From NCBI RefSeq assembly GCF_017591425.1, contig NW_024466599.1:23784001-23848000 (forward strand): a stretch of 64,000 nucleotides of DNA. The letters run 5' to 3'. This DNA is from Ochotona curzoniae (Eukaryota; Chordata; Mammalia; Lagomorpha; Ochotonidae). Below are positions 46,005 to 55,573 of this stretch, piece after piece; the first letter of the stretch is position 1; every line of letters begins with the position of its first letter. The notes under the pieces are model-generated. The model ran no database searches. It was not told where the DNA came from and saw nothing but the letters and a program-made list of their open reading frames with translations. The position numbers were made by a program, and so were the translations under genes.

Positions 46005-46095
46005 TTATGATCATTTGAGGAGTAAACCAGCAAATATCTTTCCTCTCTGTAAATCTGCCTTTTCAATAAAAATAAATGATATCTTTAACATATAT
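46005..46095 (+). repeat. C SINE 3' end only
   Basis: TTTGAGGAGTAAACCAGCA then CTTTCCTCTCTGTAAATCTG and TTCAATAAAAATAAATGATA: the last 90 bp of a C repeat, with the rest missing. Confidence 0.8.
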
Positions 46096-46239
46096 AACTG
46101 TTAATGGGCTTCTCCAAGGTTATGAATAGAAGTGCAGATGTTTAGGAAACATTGTATCTTAAAAGACATAGAGCATTTTTGCCTTTCCTCTTCCAAAAAA
46201 ATAAGCATTACTTTCACTTGGATTTTTATTTTATATTGA

Positions 46240-46530
46240 AATCTGTACAAAATCCTCACATTTTAGCTCTATACCTCACCCATGAATAATAATACTGAAT
46301 ACTATTATAGTATGGAATACCCCAGACAGTCCCCTACTCGCCTGTTCATCCATGTACTTGCAACAGCGATCGCTACTCTGATTGCAGCGACTTTTGATTA
46401 AATTTGCCTTTATCACACTTCATAGAAACAGAATCTTAAGGTAAGCACTGTTTTGTTCCTGACTTCCTTAACTTGCATTATGTCTGTATGCAGCATCATT
46501 GGATTTATATAATAAAACCAGAGTTTGCTC
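46240..46530 (-). repeat. Possible old L1 3' fragment, antisense
   Basis: CAGTCCCCTACTCGCC..., TTCATAGAAACAGAATCTTA and TTGCATTATGTCTGTATGCA recall an antisense L1M 3' region, but matches are loose. Confidence 0.3.
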
Positions 46531-46789
46531 TTAAAAAAAAAAGATAAACATACTTGCACCAATTTCTGTTAGTTTTTCTTTATTTCACAATAATTTGATT
46601 TTTCCACTTTATTACTGACGATAAATTGGGTTGCATCATTTTGGGTTGCTGATTTTTTTCAATATTTGAAAATTATATGCCTGCATTTTTCATCTCTGGT
46701 TGAAGCATTTTTCTCACATGTATGTTTAGATGTTTCATTAGGAGTCCTATTTTTGAAGGAGTAGTGATACACATTAAATTATTTCCTGG

Positions 46790-46935
46790 TAGTGACCTGC
46801 AACCCTGTATTTAGAGCAATGCAAGTCACACTAACAAAGACATGCCAGTCACCCCAGATGCTTGCCAACAGAGGAAGAGATAAAGAAAGTGTGGTACATC
46901 TTTGGAATACTACAAATTTCATATGTTGAAGCATT
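46790..46935 (+). repeat. Small old L1 fragment, sense
   Basis: CCAGATGCTTGCCAACAGAG then GATAAAGAAAGTGTGGTACA followed by GGAATACTAC is the order found just before the end of L1 ORF2. Confidence 0.5.
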
Positions 46936-47029
46936 TTTAAAATTGATGTATAAAAATGTTTGACAAAATCATTTGAACATCTCTGTTATCTTGACATTGG
47001 TTTCTAGTGATGTTTTAAAAAAAAACAAA

Positions 47030-47480
47030 TTTGATATCTTTCTGGCTCTGGGTCTGAGGTTTGATTTTTGAATGAGATTAAGCTATTTTCAGTACTACAC
47101 TATAAGACCCTGGATAGTATTTAAACCTTCCGTCTCAGCTGGGTTCTCTGTTACTTCTATGGTAAAAGAATAAAGGGGATATCATCTCATTTCCAAATGG
47201 CAGTTTGGGGTAGGTTCTTCATTCAGCCTCTGTTGATATTTGAGGTGGGTGTTCCTACCTGATTTCTAATTGTCTCTCTGCCTGGGATAAGAAAGGATAT
47301 TCCGTAACTGTTCCCCATGTGGCCTCCATCAATGTCACAGGGAGGTGAGAAAGGGAGGTGAACCCTTCACCACTGGCAGTGGTGAAGCGCCTAGCTTTCC
47401 GCTATATTTTTTACTTGGCCCATTTTCTCTTGGTATAATTGAATACCACAGACTGTATAATTGATAAATAAATGTTGTTC
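47030..47480. other. Possible old L1M remnant, no gene
   Basis: GGTCTGAGGTTTG..., TCAGCTGGGTTCTCTGTTAC and TGGCCTCCATCAATGTCACAG give a faint resemblance to old L1 3' text. No frames of interest. Confidence 0.28.
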
Positions 47481-47505
47481 AGCTCTTGTTTCTTAAGAAT
47501 GTGGA

Positions 47506-47848
47506 GTCTGGGCCCGGCACAATGGCCTAGTGGCTAAAGTCCTCATCTTGCACATACTAGGATCCCAAATGGGCTCCAGTTCTAATCCCAGGAGCCCTGC
47601 TTCCCATCCAGCTCCCTGCTTGTGGCCTGGGAAAGTAATCAAGGACGGCCTAAAGCCTTGGGACCCTGCACCCATATGAGAGAGCAGGGACAGGCTCTGG
47701 GCTGCTGGCTTTGGATCAGCTGAGCTCTGGCTGTTGCAATCACTTGGGGAGTGAATCATTGGATGGAAGATCTTCCTTTCTGTCTCTCCTTTGCTCTCTG
47801 TATATCTGACTTTCCTATAAAAATAATAAAAAATAAATATTTTAAAAA
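47506..47848 (+). repeat. C SINE with perfect 11-bp TSD
   Basis: Forward full-length copy (head GGGCCCGGCACAATGGCC at 47510). The palindrome has one change (CCCAAATGGG). Flanks AAGAATGTGGA at 47495-47505 and 47849-47859. The 132-codon reverse frame is a shadow. Confidence 0.95.
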
Positions 47849-47980
47849 AGAATGTGGAATTTGAAATTGGGTAGCCATTTGACAAGGTCATTTTTCATTT
47901 TTGTTGTTCAGGACTCTAAAGATCCCTGTAGCCGTACAGGATATTATACTTAACAGACTATTCTTCCTCAGGCCTCTGCT

Positions 47981-48331
47981 GTTTTTTCTTTTTTTTAAAA
48001 GATTTTTTTGTTGTTGGAAAGATTTACAGAGAGAAGGAGGGAACAAAGAGAAAAGTCTTCCATCTGCTGGCTCATTCACCAAGTGGCCACAACGGCACAG
48101 AGCTGAGCTGTGCTTAGCTGAACTAAGCTGAGCTGATCCAAAGTCAGAAGCTAGGAGCCTGGAGCCAGGAGCCAGGAGATTTCCTCCTGGTCTAGCATGC
48201 TGGTGCAGTTTCCTCAGGCTTTGGGCTGTCCTCTGCTGCTTTCCCAGTCCACAAGCAGAAAGCTGGATGGGAAATGGAGTAGTCGGGACATGAACGGCAA
48301 GGCAAGGATTCAGCCATCACGTCGGGCCAAC
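47981..48331 (-). repeat. C SINE with TSD and local duplications
   Basis: Reverse-strand copy bounded by CCTCTGCT at 47973-47980 and 48332-48339. Two internal expansions are visible: AGCTGAGCTG-type units at 48098-48138 and GGAGCCAGGA units near 48155-48178. The B-box side is shortened. Confidence 0.92.
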
Positions 48332-48435
48332 CCTCTGCTCTTTTTATAAAGCCACAGTTTCATTGAGCATTTAGTCTTAATTACCATGGAAAGATTCCAC
48401 ATCCAAATTAATAGCCCCAATCCTGTTAATACTTA

Positions 48436-48514
48436 CCTTGGTTGTTTTGGCCACTGGAGAGGTGAAACAGCAGTTGGAAGAACTATGATTTTCAAACAAG
48501 TAAATAAATCTTTG
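48436..48514 (+). repeat. C SINE 3' end only
   Basis: GCCACTGGAGAGGTGAAACAG to ACAAGTAAATAAATCTTTGA is the end of an old forward C repeat; another C repeat follows directly. Confidence 0.68.
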
Positions 48515-48842
48515 AGGCCGGTGTGTGCTGTATTAGGGTAAATCCTCTGCTTAAAGTGTTAGCATCCCTGTGAGCACCATTCATGTCTCAGCTTTGATCA
48601 AGCTGTACTTCTGATCTAGCTTTCTGCTGATGCACTGGAAAAGTAGCAGAGTATAGCTCAAGTCCTGGGGCCTTAGCACTGACTTGGGAGACCCGGAAGA
48701 AGCTCCTGGCTTCCAGCTTTGGATCAGCTCATTTCTGGCCATTGGCAGCCATTTGGGGAGTAAACCAGCAGATGAAAGATTTCTTTATCTGTCTCTCCTT
48801 CCCTCTCTGTAAAAAGCTTTTAAATAAAAACAAATTTTAAGA
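48515..48842 (+). repeat. Old C SINE, forward
   Basis: GAGGCCGGTGTGTGCTGTAT head, TGAGCACCATTCATGTCTCA in the palindrome region, TTTGGGGAGTAAACCAGC, TC block, and an AAATAAAAACAAATTTTAAG tail. Confidence 0.85.
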
Positions 48843-49333
48843 AGCAAATAAGTATTCAAAAGCAAAAATGATTTTAATTTGTCTGCAATATTAGGACATA
48901 ACTCATAACGTTGATTCTACCCTAACTCCAAGTTAAATCAGTGTACTTTAAAGTAAAATCCCCCAAATTATTCCTAAAATGGTCTCTGTTATAAGACATA
49001 TTCTCAATGAGAGTTTGTTAGTATAGCATAATGAAGACTTCTATAGTTCTGTCATCTTATCTGCAATACATTAATACTTGAAAGTATTACTTGAAAGTAA
49101 TTAGTGGGAAGCTCTTACAATGAAAGAAAAAATGGAAATATCCCAGTGGTACATAAAAACACTAGGAAATCATTTACATTTTTCAGCATAAATAGTAGGT
49201 AGTTCAGTGACCTCAGGGATTATATTTCTTGAAACATAAAGCTGAGAGTATAACCAAAAAAGCTGTAAAAATATTATTCTCTGTGTAATAACTGACTATG
49301 AAAAAGGCCATACTCTGGACCAGATTTAAAAAC

Positions 49334-49357
49334 AGATATTTACTGAATTATTTGAAA

Positions 49358-49392
<35 letters not shown>

Positions 49393-49634
49393 TTCCCATC
49401 TGCTGGGTCACTTTCTAGTCCCAGGCTGTGCCAGAGGCTGAAAGCTGCAAGTCAATGTAGATGTCTTAAAGGGTGGCAGGAATTCATTTAAACCATCCTT
49501 TGGTGTCAACCAAGATGTGTATTAGCAGGAAGCTGCAGTTAGGAGATGGAGCCACGCTTTGAATCTGAGCAGTTTTGATACTGGGATGTGAATGTCTTAA
49601 CATGCATCTCAACTACTGCACAAAATGCCTGTCC
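49334..49634 (-). repeat. Ancient C-like SINE with (AC)n
   Basis: Reverse-strand decayed copy with (AC)n at 49361-49388 in the GAGA position, CATCTGCTGGGTCACTTTC, TTAGCAGGAAGCTGCAGTTAG, head ending AAATGCCTGTCC. Confidence 0.72.
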
Positions 49635-50516
49635 TGAATCAGATTTTTGATTTTGATAAAATTGCTTTCTTAAAAATCTGGGTCTTAAGGCCCAAGAGAA
49701 AGTCCCAAGACTTACGAGTGTGAATTACTGTGATATAGATGCGAATGATGTCACACCAGAAAATGTGAAGATTCTTATTATTTAGACCTACTATAAAATA
49801 ACCAAGCAGCCTTCCACACACAGACACCCACACCAATCCCAACCCCAGGAATTTATTGTTGTCCCTTTGAATGTTTTGTATAAACTCGTGACTCTTGGGA
49901 CAGCATACTAGCCAGAGCAGCATTTTGCCTCAGTTCTCCATGCCCCCAATTCCCACAGCAGGATGTGATTGAGAGCCAAATGTGGCCTGTGCATGCTGTG
50001 GGATTTTGTTATAGGAAACAAACCTTGGACTTAGAAGACGATGAGCTTTCACCAGATTACTGGTAACCTGCCCATTCTTCACTCTGGAGAGCTGTTACTT
50101 ACAACCCTGGGACTAAGCATATGTCCTCTGGGAAGAGACAGGGAACTTTATTACTTCAGAATGTCTTTGGAGAAGGTGATGGCTTCAATGTTAGATTTGT
50201 ATTCAATTATATCTGAACTCTGCTTGTCAGTACACTTTACTCAGAAAGTCTGGACCCTATTGAAAAGTAAGGACTTGGGGAAAATTGTCTTTCAACAAAT
50301 GCCATTGATTATTCAAATATGTGAGTTTTTTTTTTATTTGAATTGGTTTGCTTATGTTTATTCTTGTTACAAAGTTGTACAGTTTTAAGTGAACTATTGC
50401 AAACCTGTTTTTCCCTATAAATTCAAATTTTTGTGCACACTCTTTTTTGGAAAATAAAATTTAACAGGAAAACACAGTCACATTAAAGCAATAATATCTA
50501 TTATCTCCAAATCATG
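49635..50516. other. Single-copy stretch left of the composite element, no gene seen
   Basis: About 0.9 kb. The 115-codon forward frame at 50041-50388 has an in-frame ATG but no recognisable domain, ends in an AT-rich hydrophobic run and lacks splice or promoter support, so it is not called. Confidence 0.4.
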
Positions 50517-50536
50517 AAAGAATCCAATGGATGGAG

Positions 50537-50842
50537 TGTTCGGCTATGGGGCTGGGGTGAAAGGAGCCCTCTGCAGCGTGGCATCTGCGGGGGGTACCTG
50601 AGCCAGACCGGACCCGATGCTTAGGACTCATGGGTCCAAGAGAGTTCTTCCCTCGGGGCAAGTGCACCGTGAGGGAATCTTGGGAACTGGATTCGGCCCC
50701 TAGCTCTGCCCTGCTGCCACCTTCTTGCAGCAGGAAGAATGAAGGCAGTGTTCCGCTGTGGGGCTGGGCTGAAAGGAGCCCTCAGCAGTGTGGCATCTGT
50801 GAAGGGTGCCCGAGCCAGGCCGGACCCAATGCTTAGGACTCA
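50537..50842 (+). repeat. Two 94-bp homologous blocks spaced 212 bp (monomer-like)
   Basis: Block 1 (50537-50630) and block 2 (50749-50842) align without gaps by eye, both running from TGTTC(C/G)GCT(A/G)TGGGG to GCTTAGGACTCA, with roughly a dozen differences. Between them lies a 118-bp segment (CCCTCGGGGCAAGTGCACCG region) that is not repeated. Tandem 5' monomers are typical of some LINE promoters, so a promoter role is possible. Confidence 0.8.
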
Positions 50843-50975
50843 GGCCATGGTTGCTGGTGCCACACAGTGAACAAATCCTAGGCTTTGGGCCGCCAGTGCA
50901 CCCATTGGACACAAAGCTCGGCCTGCTGGCCTCCTGGTGGTGAGTTCTAGGGTTTTAAGGGTATATAATTGCTGC

Positions 50976-51040
50976 ATAGGGACATCCATGGATAAGGCCA
51001 TTGTGAGTATAGGGACATCCATGGATAAGGCCAATGTGAG
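50976..51040 (+). repeat. 32-bp direct repeat inside the composite element
   Basis: ATAGGGACATCCATGGATAA starts at 50976 and at 51009. The 32-bp units differ at one position, indicating a fairly recent slip within the element. Confidence 0.92.
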
Positions 51041-51369
51041 GGATGAATCCTGTGTAACTCCCAGCAACAGGATCATGGAACTTGCTGGCAAGTGTAAGAA
51101 CTGAGAACTGGTGGTTTGGAGAGAGGAGTACATAAGATCTATTTGGGTCAGACTGATTCACCAGCCCACATGGGAGTGCTGAGGGGGCTGTTAGCATAGA
51201 GCATCAATGACTGCCACACTACAGTCCGCTCAAATTTATGGCTGGGGGCCTGTCTGGCAGGGCTAGGTACCAGTAGATTCTGTGGGCGATGTGTAGACCA
51301 AATGCTGTAGGAATACAACTACTGGTTAGCTCAAGAGATGGGGTGGTAATGGGCTCAGCTAGGTGTGAT

Positions 51370-53530
51370 CATAGAACCTGCCATCACTGATGGGTAAAGG
51401 AACCGACAACAGTCTGGGCAGGCCAAGGCAGCAACACTCAAATGTGCATCCTAAAACAGGACTGCAACATTCACCAGCTCATACAAGGCCAAAATGGAAG
51501 GGCAGACTATACAGGGCACTGGCCTGACGCTCACTGGCATGTATGAGATCTAGGTCTGGGAGTGGGTCAATTGGGGGAACTTGGGAAACTCCCCTAGTGG
51601 GTAACAATTTTCACTGATGATCACATGGTCCAGGCCCAGGGGTTGGGCAAGCTGGGAAAAGTAGCTCCAATGGCTGGCTAATGTATGGATTGGTTATGGA
51701 AGGGGATGGACTGGGCAGGGCCGAGCAAACCTTAGCTCATAGGCAAGAGCAGAAATCAGGCTGGAGCACAGGCCATGCCAAGCTAGGCTCTTACATCGGC
51801 TGGTTTGCATGAGCCACGGGTGCCAGGCCATAGAATCAAAGGCAAAGGCCAAGACAGGTGGGGGGCTATGCCAAGCTGGGTTAGAGCAACCACTGGCATG
51901 TGCACAATCTATGGATGGGAACAGGCCTGGTTGGGGAACTAAGAGGACACCTTGGCTGGGTTGGCATTGCCACTGGTTAGTGCAGGGGCCGGAGTGGGGG
52001 CTGTATTCTGGTTTGCACATGGCTACAGTGTCCCTTGGCACAAGTGTGGACTGGAGCTGGATGCACCGAGCCGGGCTTGACACCAGCACCATCTGGTGCT
52101 CTGGAGGACCAGGGTAGATGTGGACAGACTAGGCTAGGTCTCTGCCCCTACTGAGCCTTGTATGAGCTTTGTCTGGGTATGATGAGCCTTGGCTGGGCTG
52201 AAACATCCAACAGTAAGAACCAGAATGGATTGAAGGCTAGCAAAGAAAGGTCACTGTTCCTGCCAGAACAGGAGTTGGACAAAGTAGGGCTGGCTCATGA
52301 ACCCATTGGTGTGCACAAGATCTGGCACTGGGAGAGGTTCTGAAGGAGAAGCTTGGGAAACTCTTCTGTCGGGACACAGTTCCTGCAGGTGGGCGCAAGA
52401 ACCATGATAGGGAGCAACCCAGACCAGGCAATGGAAAGGTACCCACCAACACATTTGGCGCATGTTGGGGGCGGACCAAGCTGAACCAATTCACATCATC
52501 TGCTGGTGAATCCAAGCACTAGAATAGAATGTGGTTCGTGCCGGGTTCGGTCGCAGCACATACCAGCACACATTATGGCTAGGATGGGGTGCCAGCTGTG
52601 GTGGGCTAGGCTGTAACCCCCACCAGTGGGAGCTGGAATTGGGTGTGGGCTGGGCCAAGCTATAGCACTCACTGGCAAATGCCAGGGCAAGGTTGGCCAT
52701 GCCAGAGTGGGCTGCAGCACCCAACCAGCGCATGTGAGAATCCGCAGGGAGGGGTCAAAGCAGTAGGGGGAATGTGGAGGGCTCCCCAGCCTGAGCACCA
52801 CTCCCACTGGAGTTGGGTGATTTGGGGTGGGGGCAGACCAGGCCAGGCAGGGCTACAACACCTGTGGGCCTCATGCAAGCTAGATCAGGGGAAAGCCAGG
52901 CTGGACTGACTGTTCCTACTGGTGCAAGCATAAATCAGAGTGGGTGAGGGTTGGTTGGGCTTTGCCACAGCATTAGCTGGCAGAGGCTGGCATTGGGGGC
53001 AAATTCTGTCAAGTTAAACTGCAGAACCACCTGGAGAGTGCATGATGTGGGAGTGTGTCCAGGAGGGAAACAGTGGGCACCTCCCTCTTGGGTTGTCACT
53101 CCCACTGGAAAGCATGAAAACCAGGTGAGGCAGCAGTAGCTAGACAGAATGGCACCTGCCAGCATGTTTGTGGGCTGGAACACAGGGTTGATTGGGTCAA
53201 ACTGGGTTTCAATGCCCATTGACATGTATAAGAGCTGAATGGGATGTGGGACAGACTGGACAAGTCTGCTGCTCATACTGGCAAGCACGGAAATCATGGT
53301 AGGGGGCAGTATGTGTGTGTGGGTTATTGGGAGTCACCCCGACTAGGCTGTAGCTCCCACTGGTTTGCATGAGGGTTGAGTGGGTGGTGGGCAGAATCAG
53401 GCTTGACTGCAACAACCTTTGGTTTGTGAGGAAGACAGGCTGGAAACAGAACTGACCCAGCAATTGCAACCACCAGCATATGCATAAGCTGGTTGGGGCA
53501 GTGGACTGTGCCAGACCCTGTACTGGCAAG
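51370..53530 (+). repeat. Degenerate GC-rich short-period array of the composite element
   Basis: Words such as CACTGGCATGT (51531, 51890), CCCACTGG (52806, 53353), GCATGAG and GGGTGTGGGCTGGGCCAAG recur every several dozen bases. A longer-range copy is also visible: GATCTAGGTCTGGGAGTGGG near 51548 and GATCTGGCACTGGGAGAGG near 52319, both followed by CTTGGGAAACTC. The period is irregular and copies are strongly diverged. Confidence 0.6.
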
Positions 53531-54261
53531 CACACACAGGAATCATGTCTGGGATCACCTCAGATGAAGTTTCTTTGGGGATCCCTCCAAATGAACTGCT
53601 GATCTCAGAACCCCAATAATGAAGAGAATTACAGGTCTGATGATGAAGCGCATGTGTTAAAGCTGAACATTCTCAGACAGAACAGCGGACAGCATATCCA
53701 AGTGCACATGGAGGAAATGGTGGTCCATCAGAGCCTGCAGAGGATACCTGGTACCACAACAGAGGATGGAGGACAGAACAAATTGATCATCTTCCCCAGC
53801 CATGTTTTGACAATGCAAATCTGGACAAATGGAGACTAAGGTGAACTATGTTAGCCAGTGGATTCTGGAGAGATTCCATCGTGCTTGGAATGGTGAGATT
53901 GGCAGCAATTCAGAACTGTTAAACTGTCGAGACCACTGGAGTAGTGCCCTTGGAACATGCCCCATGACCGGGACCCTGGGATAAAGTGGAAGGTTGGGTG
54001 GGGCTTCTCTCTTTGTATCCCTCTTTACCCCAGATACACACACACACACACACAAATATGAAAACAACGGTCCTACCCACTTTTCTGTAACCTTCGACCC
54101 TTTGTGCCTTAATCAAATATGTAAAGGCTATCCACCACCACCACCCCCCAAAAAGAATCCAATGGATGAACTTAGCCATTCCCTTTTCTGAGTATAGATA
54201 TTGGATTGAGGATGGAATATGAGGCAGAGGAGATTCCGGAGTTTTTTTGTTTTGTTTTGTT

Positions 54262-54582
54262 TAAGATTTATTTTTATTGGAAAGACAGATATACAGAGAG
54301 GAGGAGAGACAGAGAGGAAGATCTTCTGTCTGATGGTTCACTCCCCAAGTGACCTCAACATCTAGAGCTGAGCCGATCCAAAGCCAGGAACCAGGAGCTC
54401 TTCTGGGTCTCATGTGTGGATGCAGGATCTCAAAGCTTTGGGCCATCCTTGACTGCTTTCCCAGGCCACAGGCAGGGAGTTGGGTGGGAAGTGGGGCCAC
54501 TGGGACTAGAACCATTGCCCATATGGGATCCTGGGGCATGCAAGGTGAGGAATTTAGTTTGTAGGCTACCATGCCAGGCCCC
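54262..54582 (-). repeat. C SINE
   Basis: Reverse-strand full-length copy: TTTATTGGAAAGACAGATAT start, GCCCATATGGGATCC near 54518, head ending CATGCCAGGCCC. It shares GCAGGATCTCAAAGCTTTGG with the SINE at 40985, so it belongs to the same sub-group. Confidence 0.94.
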
Positions 54583-54595
54583 TCCAGAGTATTTT

Positions 54596-54925
54596 TTAAA
54601 GCTTCATTTGTTCCTTTGAAAATCAAAAACTATAGAAGAAAGGGAAAAACAGAGGAAGAGAGAGAAAGAGAGAGTTCTTCTGTCTATTGGTTCAGTCCCT
54701 CAATGGCCACACCAGTTGTTTAGACCAGGACAAAGACAGGACCCAGGAACTTCATCCAGATTTCCAGCAAGCGGGTAGGAACCCAAGCACTTGGACCATT
54801 GCTTCTGCTTTCCTGGGCATGTTAATAGAGAGCTGGACTGGAGCAATAGAAAGATTGCTTAGTACTCATATGAATGCTTGTGTAGCCAGTGGCAACTTGA
54901 TCTGACAAGCCACAACTCTGGCTCC
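54596..54925 (-). repeat. Ancient C-like SINE
   Basis: Reverse-strand decayed copy: GAGA-rich block at 54650-54675, TTCAGTCCCTCAATGG, ACCCAAGCACTTGGACC, head ending CAACTCTGGCTCC. Confidence 0.74.
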
Positions 54926-55306
54926 AGAATTCAGATTTTTACATGAATTGGAGTCATACCTCAAGAGGTGCAGATTTACTGGGGCTTATGTAACTGAAGC
55001 CTCAGAGATCCTGAGTTGCATAGGCCTTTCGAAAGGTCATGCACAGAGTGCTAGCACAAAATTTTCACAATATCATGTGTGTTTGTAACAATAGGCCATG
55101 TGGCTATTTTAACTGCACTCATAAGTTTTCCTACTCTAATTTCCTCTTTGGTGGCAATGGAGTGGTTACAACAGTTTTAGGAAGTAGTTAAGGGAAAGCT
55201 AAGCTGGAGATTTAGTAAAATTGGGTTCAATGAGGTATATTTAAATGGTTTATAATATTCAAGCAATATTTATGTTATTGCTTGTCTATAATGCCTTGCT
55301 TTGCAG
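54926..55306. other. Intron-like stretch upstream of the candidate exon
   Basis: About 380 bases without clear repeats. The right end (TTGCTTGTCTATAATGCC then TTGCTTTGCAG) could serve as branch region and splice acceptor for the next feature. Confidence 0.3.
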
Positions 55307-55567
55307 AATAGTCGTATCTTCTGCTCTACAAGTTCAACTGGAGTCATTGAACGAATTGCAAAGCCAGAGGTCATAATGATTCCAAATTGTCCTGTGACAC
55401 TTGGTACTGGAAACCTGTGGTTGCTGGGGGAGAAACAAGTTTTGAAAAGTTTGGAACCAGAACCTGGAACATGGGGATACTGTAGAGGAAAGTACCTAGA
55501 GAATTCTAAATTTGATAATTTCAATGATGAATGTGACTTTACCAAGAATGAATTCAGTTTTCAATAA
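55307..55567 (+). CDS. Candidate 3'-terminal exon, unrecognised protein (86 codons)
   Basis: After a TTGCTTTGCAG acceptor-like site (AG at 55305-55306) the frame is open in phase 0 for 86 codons to TAA at 55565-55567. It begins NSRIFCSTSSTGVIERIAKP, has PNCPVTLGTGNLWLLGEKQV and a Trp/Tyr/Cys-containing EPGTWGYCRGKYLE, and ends CDFTKNEFSFQ. Composition (Trp, Cys, Gly and charged residues, no low complexity) is more protein-like than other frames here. An AATAAA lies at 55567-55573 and another near 55798. An upstream in-frame TAA at 55289-55291 means it works only as a spliced exon; there is no good start codon. I do not recognise the family. It could equally be a chance frame or a piece of an old repeat or processed pseudogene. 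Confidence 0.25.
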   Translation, partial: NSRIFCSTSSTGVIERIAKPEVIMIPNCPVTLGTGNLWLLGEKQVLKSLEPEPGTWGYCRGKYLENSKFDNFNDECDFTKNEFSFQ

Positions 55568-55573
55568 TAAAAC

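Larger units (their letters stand above)
50534..54151 (+). mobile_element. Composite 3.6-kb GC-rich non-coding retroposon with 17-bp TSD
   Basis: AAAGAATCCAATGGATG occurs at 50517-50533 and 54152-54168 and brackets 3618 bp unlike the AT-rich flanks. From 5' to 3' it holds: a 94-bp block repeated 212 bp apart (50537, 50749); a 32-bp block repeated at 33-bp spacing (50976, 51009); about 2.1 kb of degenerate GC-rich units with recurring CACTGGCATGTG-, GGGCTGGGCCAAGCT- and GAGCTGGAAT-like words (about 51370-53530); a unique 3' part (53530-54150) with an AC run and a CCACCACCACC end; and a minimal A tail. TSD length and 3' A's indicate L1-driven insertion. No L1 ORF or tRNA head is visible. Alternatives: a lagomorph L1 5'UTR joined to another 3' end, or a retrocopy of a non-coding RNA. 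Open frames up to 132 codons run on all strands and are not convincing genes. Confidence 0.72.

Noticed and set aside
50041..50388. 115-codon plus frame with ATG
   Set aside because: No recognisable motif; it ends in an AT-rich hydrophobic run and has no regulatory or splice context. Left uncalled.
51694..52117. 132-codon minus and 102-codon plus frames in the GC-rich array
   Set aside because: High GC lowers stop-codon frequency; frames on both strands overlap and encode Trp/His/Pro/Cys-rich text that changes with each degenerate unit.
52935..53535. 120- and 108-codon minus frames
   Set aside because: Same GC-rich array effect in the composite element; no start context and no known domain.
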